Part shown: positions 18,228-25,373 of the stretch, piece by piece
How the letters are laid out: every line of letters begins with the position of its first letter
How positions within the stretch are numbered: position 1 is the first letter of the stretch
DNA from: Terriglobales bacterium
GTDB taxonomy: Bacteria > Acidobacteriota > Terriglobia > Terriglobales > Acidobacteriaceae
DNA: 64,000 nucleotides
Assembly (NCBI GenBank): GCA_035651655.1
Contig: DASRFG010000028.1
Coordinates: 62,001 to 126,000 of the forward strand
Direction of reading: 5' to 3'
Made by a program: the position numbers and the translations under genes
Notes under the pieces: generated by a model
What the model was told of the DNA's origin: nothing
Seen by the model: only the letters and a program-made list of their open reading frames with translations
Databases searched by the model: none

Positions 18228-18394
18228 GCAATAAAAGAGGCCGTTCAACCGGAAATGACTTCAACTCTCTTCGTACTTTTTCAACAACTCCATGAAGGTT
18301 CTGCTTGGCAGAACCATAAGCATTGCCTTCCCTGACTTTCCCTCCCTCCCTTGCCTCTTTAAGGGCGGCCCTAGAAATAGGGCCGCTTTTTTTT
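18228..18394 (+). ncRNA. Candidate small RNA locus with intrinsic terminator
   Basis: No credible coding frame occupies this stretch. From the predicted start (about 18228) to the end of the T-run is about 167 bases. It contains a perfect hairpin GGTTCTG-CTTGG-CAGAACC at 18297-18315, a long C/U-rich single-stranded stretch (around 18326-18360, with CCCTCCCTCCC that could pair with Shine-Dalgarno sequences), and the strong terminator at 18365-18394. The layout resembles sigma-54-dependent regulatory RNAs such as Qrr beside their activators, but no sequence relation is claimed. An alternative is simply the 3' untranslated tail of the regulator gene. Confidence 0.4.
18365..18394 (+). terminator. 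Strong Rho-independent terminator
   Basis: GCGGCCCTA and TAGGGCCGC form a near-perfect stem (18365-18386) with a small AT-rich loop and are followed by eight T residues (18387-18394). This is the best intrinsic terminator in the window. It lies 297 bases past the stop of the NtrC-type gene, far for that gene alone. Confidence 0.85.
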
Positions 18395-18606
18395 CCCCCT
18401 GGAAAGAGTGCTAATAATCTCAAAACAGCGTCACCTCTGCCTTTGCCAAAAGAGAGACGCCATTTCACCCAAACCCTCGAAATAAGAAGCGTCACGTGAT
18501 TTAGAACTGCGCATGGGTGGACATCAATTTGTGCGTGTCGTGGACGGCAGGAACGAACTGGTGGCACGATGCGGACGAAGTTCGTCCTCATCGATCAGCG
18601 CGTGAT

Positions 18607-18636
18607 TTGACGCATGTCCCGACCGGCGAATATGAT
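18607..18636 (+). promoter_or_regulatory. Sigma-70-type promoter of the dksA-like gene
   Basis: TTGACG (18607-18612) and TATGAT (18631-18636) are separated by 18 bases, a near-consensus housekeeping promoter. Transcription would start at about 18643. A GGCGGCC-TTTG-GGCCGCC hairpin (18673-18690) then forms in the leader, ending only ten bases before the start codon. Confidence 0.65.
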
Positions 18637-18700
18637 AATTCCTTAATCTCCAGTGGATAACTTCTTCTGAGAGGCGGCCTTTGGGCCGCCATTACAACGT

Positions 18701-19069
18701 ATGGACAAGAAAAAGCTGGAAGCTTTCAAAAAACGGCTGGAAGAGCGACAGCAACAGCTGAAGCGCAATGTATCGCGCACCGAGCAGGACGGTCGAGCTG
18801 CCGACGAGGACTCGGCACAGGACATTGCCGACCGTGCGGCCAGCTCCTACAACAAGGAATTTCTGTTCCATCAGAGCAATAATGAGCGCCAGCTCCTGCA
18901 GATGGTGGAAGGGGCATTAAGCCGGATCCGGGAAGGCAGCTTCGGCGAGTGCATTTCCTGCGGCAAAGAAATCAATTCCAAGCGCCTGGAAGCTGTACCT
19001 TGGACGCGGCATTGTATCGAGTGCCAGGAAAAGCTGGAGCAGGGCCGGTTGGAAGAAGCTTCCCGCTAG
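18701..19069 (+). CDS. DksA/TraR-family zinc-finger transcription factor
   Basis: 122 residues. The N-terminal part is a helical hairpin (KKLEAFKKRLEERQQQLKR) that in the family enters the RNA polymerase secondary channel. Its tip carries D41, D44 and A46 (DIADRA), matching the DxxDxA motif that DksA needs for activity with ppGpp. The C-terminal zinc finger has C84, C87, C105 and C108. It is shorter than E. coli DksA (151) but longer than TraR. It probably modulates rRNA and stress promoters. No Shine-Dalgarno sequence is seen between the leader hairpin and the ATG, so translation may be leader-controlled or the hairpin may hold the G-rich site. Confidence 0.9.
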   Translation: MDKKKLEAFKKRLEERQQQLKRNVSRTEQDGRAADEDSAQDIADRAASSYNKEFLFHQSNNERQLLQMVEGALSRIREGSFGECISCGKEINSKRLEAVPWTRHCIECQEKLEQGRLEEASR

Positions 19070-19129
19070 TCATCTACTCTCCAAAAACCCAACAGTTCGG
19101 CTCGCTCACCGCGCCTTAGAGTTGTGGTC

Positions 19130-19158
19130 TTGACGGGCATCATCCTTTACGGTATTTT
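19130..19158 (+). promoter_or_regulatory. Sigma-70-type promoter upstream of the DUF1264 gene
   Basis: TTGACG (19130-19135) and TATTTT (19153-19158) are 17 bases apart. A perfect hairpin CCGCCG-CTGAT-CGGCGG follows at 19161-19177 and would start at or near the 5' end of the mRNA. The gene's ATG is at 19233, preceded by GGAGGA. Confidence 0.55.
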
Positions 19159-19232
19159 TGCCGCCGCTGATCGGCGGACAACGGCAGTCCCATACCCAAT
19201 AGTCCTCGCAAAGAATTCACCGGAGGAACTCT

Positions 19233-19778
19233 ATGAACAAGAACGTGTGCCTAGCTCTGATATGCGTGTCTACAGCGGTGCTGGCGGTTGGCCAAGAAGC
19301 TAAACAGCCAACACCGGCGGAGGGGTACACCGTGCACGTTACGGCACCCCACGTGGTCAATGGTCAAGTGATGGGTCCCTTTCATCACTATTGCAAGGTG
19401 CATTCCCCTGATCCAGTGATCGTGTGCTTGATCTATGACAGCGCTGAACCCAATGCCAGGCTAAGCCAGGTGGAATACATCATTGCCAAAAAAATCACTC
19501 GGGCCAATGTTTCGTTAAAAGAATGGAACCGCAATTGGCACGACCACCGGCTGGAGATCGCCACCGGTCGAGTACAGGTCCATGATCTCCCGGAGAACAA
19601 GGCGAAAGAAGTTGCGGACCTGGTGGCGACGACAGACGGCCTGATCTTCTCACTGTGGCCTGCTGGAGCAACCGTGCCTCCTGGAAAGGCCGTCAACGCG
19701 CAGTCGGTGGGCCATAAGCCGATAACGGCCGCAGAATTTAAATCCGGCGCAAAAGATGTAGCCGAAGGAAGTAAATAA
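19233..19778 (+). CDS. Secreted DUF1264 (oil-body-associated-protein-like) protein
   Basis: 181 residues with a signal peptide (MNKNVCLALICVSTAVLAVG) and a strong GGAGGA ribosome site. The mature part is a single DUF1264 domain: GPFHHYCKVHSPDPVIVCLI, AEPNARLSQVEYIIAKKI and WNRNWHDHRLEIATGRVQVH, with conserved histidines. This domain is shared with plant oil-body-associated proteins and occurs in many soil bacteria; its biochemical role is not known. The signal peptide places it in the periplasm or outside. It has its own promoter and is followed by an inverted repeat, so it is likely monocistronic. Confidence 0.87.
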   Translation: MNKNVCLALICVSTAVLAVGQEAKQPTPAEGYTVHVTAPHVVNGQVMGPFHHYCKVHSPDPVIVCLIYDSAEPNARLSQVEYIIAKKITRANVSLKEWNRNWHDHRLEIATGRVQVHDLPENKAKEVADLVATTDGLIFSLWPAGATVPPGKAVNAQSVGHKPITAAEFKSGAKDVAEGSK

Positions 19779-19787
19779 GGATCGATA

Positions 19788-19812
19788 GACCGGGCGTTAG
19801 CAGCGCCCGGTC
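19788..19812 (+). terminator. Inverted repeat after the DUF1264 gene
   Basis: GACCGGGCG (19788-19796) and CGCCCGGTC (19804-19812) form a perfect 9-bp GC-rich stem with a seven-base loop, nine bases after the stop codon. No T-run follows, so it may act with Rho or only protect the mRNA end. Confidence 0.5.
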
Positions 19813-19893
19813 CTCGCTCAGGAATTCCTGAAGCTCAAGAAGCTTGCAGGCCATAGGGATTCCTCGCGGCCAAAGCCCTCTCGGAACGAGGAA

Positions 19894-22851
19894 TTATTTT
19901 TGCGGCGGCGGCGGTTGTTGCTGCTTCTTTTTTCCGCCGAATACCTGGTTCAGCACGTTGTTAACAGCGTCTGCGTTAGGGTCCTGCTGCTGATTTTGTT
20001 GCGGCTGATTCTGCTGGGTTTGCGGGGTGGCCTGTTGCCCCCCTTGATTGCCCAGAATGTTGCCCAACACTCCGGAGACCATGCCGCCTGGATTTTTGCT
20101 GCTGGGCAGCAGGTGCTTCAGCTTCATCTGCGCCACCTGTTCAATGTCGGGCGCAAATTGTGGGTGCTGAAAGGTTCCGGTAACAATCACCGGAATCACC
20201 AGTTCGCCTTGATCGTTCTGTAGCGCAGTGTTCATGAATCCGCCTACAGAATTGCCGCCAACTTTCTGGGTAAACCATTTTGAGAGCACGACACTAAGGT
20301 GCAGGTTGATGCTTTGGTCAGCCAGGCCAACGGCACCGACTGCCCCCAGGCTGCCACCATCAATTGTGGCTTGCAGATCGTTGGTCTGTGCCACACCGTT
20401 CTTGATGTTGAAATGCCCGGCAAGTTTCATGATGTCGGTATATGGCTTCGCCTGCTGTTGGCCGTTGAGGAATTTCCCAATATTTCCGACCTCGCGCAGC
20501 AGGTCCATGCCCATGATCCGGCCTTTGCTAAGGTCGATTGCCGTCGCGCCATTCAGAGTGCGCGCGATTTCGGTGGAGGAAGCGGCGCTGAATCCCAACT
20601 GACCTTTGGTACTCAAGATGCCATAGAGTGTCTGCTTCAGCGATGAGACTGAGGACACCAGTTTGTTGGCATCGACATTTGAAAGCGTGGTATTGACGTT
20701 TACCGCCGGCGGGGTCTGGCGGGTATCAAGTATGACCGCGCCATTCTCCGTTCCTCCATAGAGCTGCGCGGTCAATGGCGCCATACGGATGAGACCGCGG
20801 TCCAGCGCGACATTTGAACGGACATTATTCAATATGAGCTGGTCGTTCATGATGGTGGCGACGTTGATGGTTCCGTTGCCGGTGATTTTCTGGAGAATGC
20901 CGGGCTGTGGCGCAGGCGCTGCATAGGCACTAGGCAGGATGCTCCAACCATGGTTCGAAGCGCGTTTGGCTGCCGGCGGATTTGCCGGAGAGGTTATCTG
21001 CTGCAGCTCCTGCACATTGATGCGATTTGCAGAAATATTGAATTGCACTTGCGGCGCGCTAAAGTTGCGGACGGTCAGATTGCCACTTGCGTCTGACTGG
21101 CCAAGAGCCGCAGTCAGGTTCTGCAGAATTGCCGAGTTTTGTGTGAACTGCAGGTCGGCGTTCCGCAGGTTCAATGGCTGCGTGAGTGACGGCGTTTTCA
21201 AGGTGGCGTTCCGCACATTGCCATTTCCGCTGAAGTTCATTGCAGAAGCATTCTTCAGGGGCCCGGTCGCATGGACGTTCAAGGTTAGAACTCCGCTGCC
21301 GCTCGCTCCAGCCAGCGCAGAGACCCCATAAGCCTTAGCGATGTTCAGCAGCTCGTTGATTTGAGCGTTGGCAGTACGCAAGGTGGCATCCACCGCCGGA
21401 GAAGGGCTGGTGTACTGCGCCAAGGTGACTTGCAGGGCTACATTGGTGCTGCCTGCCACTGCTGAGAATGGATTGGAGCGGACCTGGGTGGGAGTCAAGG
21501 TTAGATCCAAAGCATTGACGCTCACTGGTTGCGGCACATCCTTGCCGCTGATCTGCACATTCCGGGCTGAAAGTGTCCCGTTTAGAGCAGGCTGGCTGGT
21601 TGGGCCCTGTGCGTGAACGTCGGCAGTAAGTCTTCCGTTTATGGTGGTGCCCGGGTTGAATGCCACTCCGAAAGCTGAAGCCAGCCGGGCAATTTCAGAA
21701 ATGGAAATATCTCCTGCCTTGAGCTGTAGGTTGACTTGCGCCGGGGTGGGCTTGGTGTCCATGGTGCCAGTGAGAGAAAGCGGAGCAGACCCCAAGCGCA
21801 ACGAGCCTTTGGCTATGTTCAAGACGTCAGTGTTTAAGTTGTCGGTCACCTCATAATCGGCGCTAATGGGATAACCAACGTCCACGCCGCGGATGCGTGC
21901 CTTCTCCAGCTTGATTGAACCGTCAGAGGCCAGTTGGCCGGTCTGATTGTTTACGTGCATCGTGCCGGAAATCACTGCGTCCGTACCGGCGAGCGCGGGG
22001 GCATTCAGAAATTTTTGCGCCGCGTCCAAGGGGACCTGCTCCAGCTTCAGCGTGCCTTGGAATGGCGTGTTGATCATGTTGTCGCTATTGAGTGGGCCGC
22101 CGTGCCAATCCAGGTTGACGACTTGCTTGCCTGTGCCCGGCAAGTGCGCGGTCGCTGAAATCGAAAACGGCTCGTCCACAGCGAAGTTCTTAAGTTGAAG
22201 ATCAATGTGGTCGTAGACTGCGCGCGACTGGTGTTTCTGGAAGTCTGTTAAGGCGATCTGGCCATCGGTCAGCCGCAGATTGTCCAGCGCAAACGCCTGT
22301 TGCGGCTGCTTCTGCGGTGGGTGAGCTGATGTGGTGGTGGCGGCAGGCTGGGATGGAGGCGCCTGCTTCGCATTACGCTGCGTCGGCGGCCGGGATGCAT
22401 TGGGCTGGGTTGGGTTTTCGGCAGGAGCGGTGTGCTGGCTTGTACTCTGGTTTGCGGGTGCACTCTTGCCCAGAGTGGCGAAGTTCCACGCACCTTGCGC
22501 ATTGCGAATCAGCTCCACATGCGGCCGAACCAGTTCCAGCGAGCTTATGGCGACTTCCTTATGAAGCAGCGGCAGCAGCTTGATCGCAACATCTAATTCC
22601 TGAGCTTGCGCAAACGGACGCGAAGCGGAGAACCGGGGATCGTCGCCGATGGTCACATCATCCACCCTGAACTTTGGGGGCAACAACCTGAGGTGCATGG
22701 TGCCCAAACTGACGGAACGGCCCAGCCTCTGCTGCAACTCCGCCTGGATCTTGTCATGATAAGTATTGACGTTTATGAAAGCAGGTGCGATCAGCAACAC
22801 CAGGATGATGAGACCGATGAAAACGGCAATTCCGACTCCGAGTTTGCGCAT
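19894..22851 (-). CDS. AsmA-family inner-membrane-anchored protein
   Basis: About 985 residues. I choose the ATG at 22851 (MRKLGVGIAVFIGLIILVLL), which has AAAGG five bases upstream; a GTG at 22863 would add four residues. After one N-terminal membrane helix the protein is a very long periplasmic chain rich in short beta strands, starting INVNTYHDKIQAELQQRLGRSV, typical of AsmA. The C-terminal AsmA_2 region contains IDLSKGRIMGMDLLREVGNIGKFLN. Residues around 135-190 form a Pro/Gln/Ala-rich linker, and the end is extremely Gln/Pro-rich. AsmA-like proteins of this repeating beta-groove type are implicated in phospholipid transport to the outer membrane. The gene stands alone. Confidence 0.9.
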   Translation of the reverse strand: MRKLGVGIAVFIGLIILVLLIAPAFINVNTYHDKIQAELQQRLGRSVSLGTMHLRLLPPKFRVDDVTIGDDPRFSASRPFAQAQELDVAIKLLPLLHKEVAISSLELVRPHVELIRNAQGAWNFATLGKSAPANQSTSQHTAPAENPTQPNASRPPTQRNAKQAPPSQPAATTTSAHPPQKQPQQAFALDNLRLTDGQIALTDFQKHQSRAVYDHIDLQLKNFAVDEPFSISATAHLPGTGKQVVNLDWHGGPLNSDNMINTPFQGTLKLEQVPLDAAQKFLNAPALAGTDAVISGTMHVNNQTGQLASDGSIKLEKARIRGVDVGYPISADYEVTDNLNTDVLNIAKGSLRLGSAPLSLTGTMDTKPTPAQVNLQLKAGDISISEIARLASAFGVAFNPGTTINGRLTADVHAQGPTSQPALNGTLSARNVQISGKDVPQPVSVNALDLTLTPTQVRSNPFSAVAGSTNVALQVTLAQYTSPSPAVDATLRTANAQINELLNIAKAYGVSALAGASGSGVLTLNVHATGPLKNASAMNFSGNGNVRNATLKTPSLTQPLNLRNADLQFTQNSAILQNLTAALGQSDASGNLTVRNFSAPQVQFNISANRINVQELQQITSPANPPAAKRASNHGWSILPSAYAAPAPQPGILQKITGNGTINVATIMNDQLILNNVRSNVALDRGLIRMAPLTAQLYGGTENGAVILDTRQTPPAVNVNTTLSNVDANKLVSSVSSLKQTLYGILSTKGQLGFSAASSTEIARTLNGATAIDLSKGRIMGMDLLREVGNIGKFLNGQQQAKPYTDIMKLAGHFNIKNGVAQTNDLQATIDGGSLGAVGAVGLADQSINLHLSVVLSKWFTQKVGGNSVGGFMNTALQNDQGELVIPVIVTGTFQHPQFAPDIEQVAQMKLKHLLPSSKNPGGMVSGVLGNILGNQGGQQATPQTQQNQPQQNQQQDPNADAVNNVLNQVFGGKKKQQQPPPPQK

Positions 22852-23000
22852 AAAACCTTTCACACGGCTGCAACTTTGCCGTGTCCTTAGGAGTATAGGC
22901 TTTGAGGACGACTCCTCATTAGTTCGAGGGCTCAGGAAAAGGGCTGGTTGTCTGAGGAGCAGGCCGGCAGCAAGAGCCAGCTACTTTGTTTCCACTGAAA

Positions 23001-23504
23001 TCAGGTTTTCACCGTTGAGTGAACCTTACGCAATGCCTCAATGATTTCTTCGTTTTCCGGGGTTTCATCCAACGGATAAGCCTTGCTGAAAGCAATCTTC
23101 CCCTCTTTGGACACAATGAACACGGCGCGTTCATTGATTCCGGGAATCGGCGGACCTTCGCGAAAAATGCCATATCGTCTTGCGACCTGCCCGTGAGGAA
23201 AGAAGTCACTGCACAGAGGAAAGTCAGTGAGGCCGATACTTTTTTTTTGCCACGCGATGTGACAAGGTACAGGGTCACAACTTATGCCCAGAACCTGGGC
23301 ATCGAGTGCGGCGAACCTGATGAGATCAGCATTGAACGCCGGCACTTGCGCGGATCAAGTCGGGGTCCAGTCCAAAGGATGAAATGCCAGCACCACGTTC
23401 TTTCGGCCACGATAGTCGCGGAGCCGCACCGGAGAGATTTGTTCCCCGGTGCAGGCCAGCAATTCAAAGTCAGGCGCCACCTCTCCTACCGCCAGGGCGG
23501 GCAT
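23001..23504 (-). CDS. Peroxiredoxin with in-frame TGA at the peroxidatic position (predicted selenoprotein)
   Basis: Read from the ATG at 23504 (GAGG five bases upstream), the frame gives 167 residues with a single internal TGA at 23357-23355, codon 50. On both sides the protein is a clean AhpC/TSA peroxiredoxin: VGEVAPDFELLA, RGRKNVVLAFHPLDWTPT, then the TGA, then SAQVPAFNADLIRF and PGINERAVFIVSKEGKIAFS. The TGA occupies exactly the Cys of P-x3-T-x2-C (P43, T47, position 50). The later Arg (R126) is kept. Peroxiredoxins reduce peroxides; in known selenium forms this residue is selenocysteine. A hairpin follows at once. Other cysteines are C18, C76, C81 and C98. Alternative: a nonsense mutation that happened to hit the catalytic codon. 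Gene callers would annotate only the 114-residue C-terminal piece. Confidence 0.8.
23324..23357 (-). promoter_or_regulatory. Candidate bacterial SECIS-like hairpin at the UGA codon
   Basis: Starting inside the TGA, GATC pairs with GATC 29 bases on, then after a mismatch GCG pairs with TGC (with one G-U pair). An inner stem AGTG/CGTT (including G-U pairs) then closes a CCGG loop 16-19 bases from the U of UGA. Bacterial SECIS elements lie at this place and distance inside the coding region, with guanine in the apical loop. The stem is only moderately stable and I folded it by eye, so it is suggestive, not proof. Confidence 0.4.
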
Positions 23505-23689
23505 AGATCCTCACTCGCAGTGAAACAGGTAGTCAAAGGGACAGTTTAACAAACCATCAATGCGAGCTATGAGGTGCTCTGAGATAAAGAGGGAAAACAA
23601 AAGCTGTCCTATTCGGCATCGTATATGGAAAGACCGGAACTCGACGGGAAGCCGGCCACAGTTCTCATTTTCAGCTGACGGAGCCTTTC

Positions 23690-24607
23690 ATGTTTGGATC
23701 CAAATACAACTATGATCGCTTCACGCGCAACGTGCTGCTGAAGGACGTTGCTACGCACAGATTTGGCGGCCCACAGGCGGGGGACAAGGCGCCAGATTTC
23801 AAAGTAAAGAGTTTGGATGGTGAGACTATCCAACTCAGTGATTTTCGTGGCAGCCAGAATGTGGTGCTCACTTTTGGATCGGCAACCTGCCCAGCGACCG
23901 CCGGCTCAATCCGCGGCCTGAACCAGCTTTACGATGAATATTCCGACGATGACGTGCAGTTTCTCTTCGCCTATGTACGCGAGGCGCATCCCGGCGATAA
24001 GCTGCCGGCGCACCGGTCAGACGGCGACAAAAAGGAAGCCGCGGAACTGCTGCGGGAAGAAGAAAACATTGAGATGCCGATTTTGGTGGACGATGTTGAT
24101 GGCAGGCTCCACCGCAAATACGGCAGCATGCCAAACTCGACTTACATAATTGACAAGTCTGGCCGGGTGGCGTTCCGCTCACAGTGGACCCGCCCCAGTC
24201 GGATCCAAGCGGCCTTGGATGAACTGCTGGACCGACAGGAGGAAACTGGCGACGAGCATGTGATCGTGCGCGGCGGCGCGGACAATTCTGTTCCCATGCG
24301 CTACGGGCTCATGTATTCGCATCGGGCTTTAGGACGCGCCGGCGACTCTGCCGTGCAAGATTTTAAAGAAGCGATGGGGCGAAGCGGACGAGTGGCACTC
24401 GCTACCAGCCGAGTTGCGGAGCCGCTGGTCTTGAATCCGGGAAAGGCGTTCGCCGGCGCCGCGATTGCGGGAGGTGTGATTGTTGCGGCATTGCTAGCGG
24501 GCATCAGCCTGCGGCAACGACGCATGGCGATGCGCTCGCCCTACGACGTTCCGCGTCCTAAAAGGCGTGAACGCAGCACGGGTGAATACGAGGCAGTCGG
24601 AATCTAG
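23690..24607 (+). CDS. Membrane-anchored redoxin with deiodinase-like motifs
   Basis: 305 residues. A thioredoxin-fold domain (about 28-185) contains GDKAPDFKVKSLDGETIQL and NVVLTFGSATCPATAGS, where the single active Cys sits in an FGS-x-T-C pattern. FAYVREAHPGDKLP and YIIDKSGRVAFRSQW follow. FGS-x-T-[C/U]-P and EAHP-x-D are hallmarks of the iodothyronine-deiodinase-like branch of redoxins, many members of which use Sec at this Cys. A C-terminal hydrophobic helix (AGAAIAGGVIVAALLAGISL) and a basic tail would anchor it to the membrane; there is no signal peptide. It diverges from the peroxiredoxin above (186 bp apart). Iodine chemistry is not implied; a thiol- or peroxide-related role is more likely. 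Confidence 0.8.
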   Translation: MFGSKYNYDRFTRNVLLKDVATHRFGGPQAGDKAPDFKVKSLDGETIQLSDFRGSQNVVLTFGSATCPATAGSIRGLNQLYDEYSDDDVQFLFAYVREAHPGDKLPAHRSDGDKKEAAELLREEENIEMPILVDDVDGRLHRKYGSMPNSTYIIDKSGRVAFRSQWTRPSRIQAALDELLDRQEETGDEHVIVRGGADNSVPMRYGLMYSHRALGRAGDSAVQDFKEAMGRSGRVALATSRVAEPLVLNPGKAFAGAAIAGGVIVAALLAGISLRQRRMAMRSPYDVPRPKRRERSTGEYEAVGI

Positions 24608-24625
24608 CTTTAAAGACTAAAGAAA

Positions 24626-24656
24626 AAGGGCGACCCTGAAGTCGCCCTTCTTTTTC
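24626..24656. terminator. Bidirectional Rho-independent terminator
   Basis: AAGGGCGAC (24626-24634) and GTCGCCCTT (24641-24649) form a perfect 9-bp stem with a six-base loop. A T-run follows on the plus strand (24651-24655) and an A-run precedes, which acts as a T-run for the minus strand. It serves the redoxin gene and cspA, which converge here. Confidence 0.85.
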
Positions 24657-24666
24657 CTGTTTCAGA

Positions 24667-24867
24667 TTACACAGGCTTTACGTTCTCTGCCTGCCAGCCC
24701 TTGGGTCCCTTTACGACGTCGAACTGGACTTGTTGACCCTCCTGCAAGCTGCGGAAGCCGCTTGCCTGGATCGCCGAGAAATGCACGAAAACGTCTTCGC
24801 CATTCTGACGGCTGATAAAGCCATAGCCCTTCGCGTCATTGAACCACTTCACTGTTCCTGTTTCCAT
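24667..24867 (-). CDS. cspA: Cold-shock protein, CspA family
   Basis: 66 residues, the standard length of a single cold-shock domain. RNP1 (KGYGFI, 13-18) and RNP2 (VFVHF, 26-30) are intact and the opening [17 protein letters not shown] is typical. The protein binds single-stranded RNA and DNA and melts mRNA structure. It has a long gene-free region upstream (24868-25373), with a hairpin plus T-run in the putative leader about 70 bases before the start codon, which could control its expression. Which of several possible Csp paralogues this is cannot be told. Confidence 0.96.
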   Translation of the reverse strand: METGTVKWFNDAKGYGFISRQNGEDVFVHFSAIQASGFRSLQEGQQVQFDVVKGPKGWQAENVKPV

Positions 24868-24933
24868 GGTGTTGCTAGTTCCTTTTCTTGTTGAGTTTGC
24901 GAGATCAAGCGCAGGGTGGTGCAGGCAGGTGCT

Positions 24934-24953
24934 AAAAAAAGCAGTTACTGCTT
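24934..24953 (-). terminator. Terminator-like hairpin in the cspA leader
   Basis: On the minus strand AAGCAG-TAA-CTGCTT is followed by seven U residues, a compact intrinsic terminator shape. It lies between a possible promoter (TTGGCT, 18 bases, TAAGAT; about 24979-25008 on this strand) and the cspA start at 24867. It could be an attenuator, or the end of an unrelated upstream transcript. The 6-bp stem is weak. Confidence 0.4.
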
Positions 24954-25008
24954 GACTTACCGCTGTCGATCAAACGCGCCATCATCTTACATCACACGTA
25001 CGATATTA

Positions 25009-25373
25009 GCCAATTACAAACACTTGGGGTCTGATTACAGCCCCGGAAGATGTGCGCCAAGCCACACGTAACGAAGGGGTTAGGCTGTGGATTACGGAAG
25101 TTCGGGGAAGCTGCCGCACTTGAACTTCGTTCCAAATGGCGATGGCGAGGAAGCTTGCGACTGAACTGCGAGGCCATGTGACCGCCGAGGATAAGTTCCG
25201 AGTTGCCGACAATCCGGGAGTTAAACGGAATCCTTCGGGTATATGGGCGCCATTGGAGCAGGCACGCGTCCAAATTGCAAAACCGGAGCGGACAGACATT
25301 CGGCCTCGGGAGCTTGTGAGACAATTGCGCCAATTCAGCCGTGCCTAACTTGCGGCACGCAGTGGGGTGAACA
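25009..25373. other. Gene-free stretch between cspA and the methyltransferase gene
   Basis: Together with the cspA leader this gap is about 500 bp. Short open frames exist on both strands but overlap each other, have poor ribosome sites and show no recognisable motif. I see no RNA gene, repeat or mobile element here. It holds the divergent control regions of cspA and the methyltransferase gene. Confidence 0.4.

Noticed and set aside
18007-18591. 194-codon open frame on the minus strand over the candidate small-RNA locus
   Set aside because: It runs through the terminator stem, overlaps the end of the sigma-54 activator gene and has no recognisable motif or ribosome site.
23001-23345. Stand-alone 114-residue peroxiredoxin starting at 23345
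   Set aside because: It would lack the catalytic position and the whole N-terminal half that is intact in the same frame upstream; also the frame opens at a non-homologous start.
23282-23467. 61-codon minus-strand frame overlapping the peroxiredoxin N-terminal half
   Set aside because: It is the out-of-frame shadow; the true frame is the one from 23504 with the TGA at codon 50.
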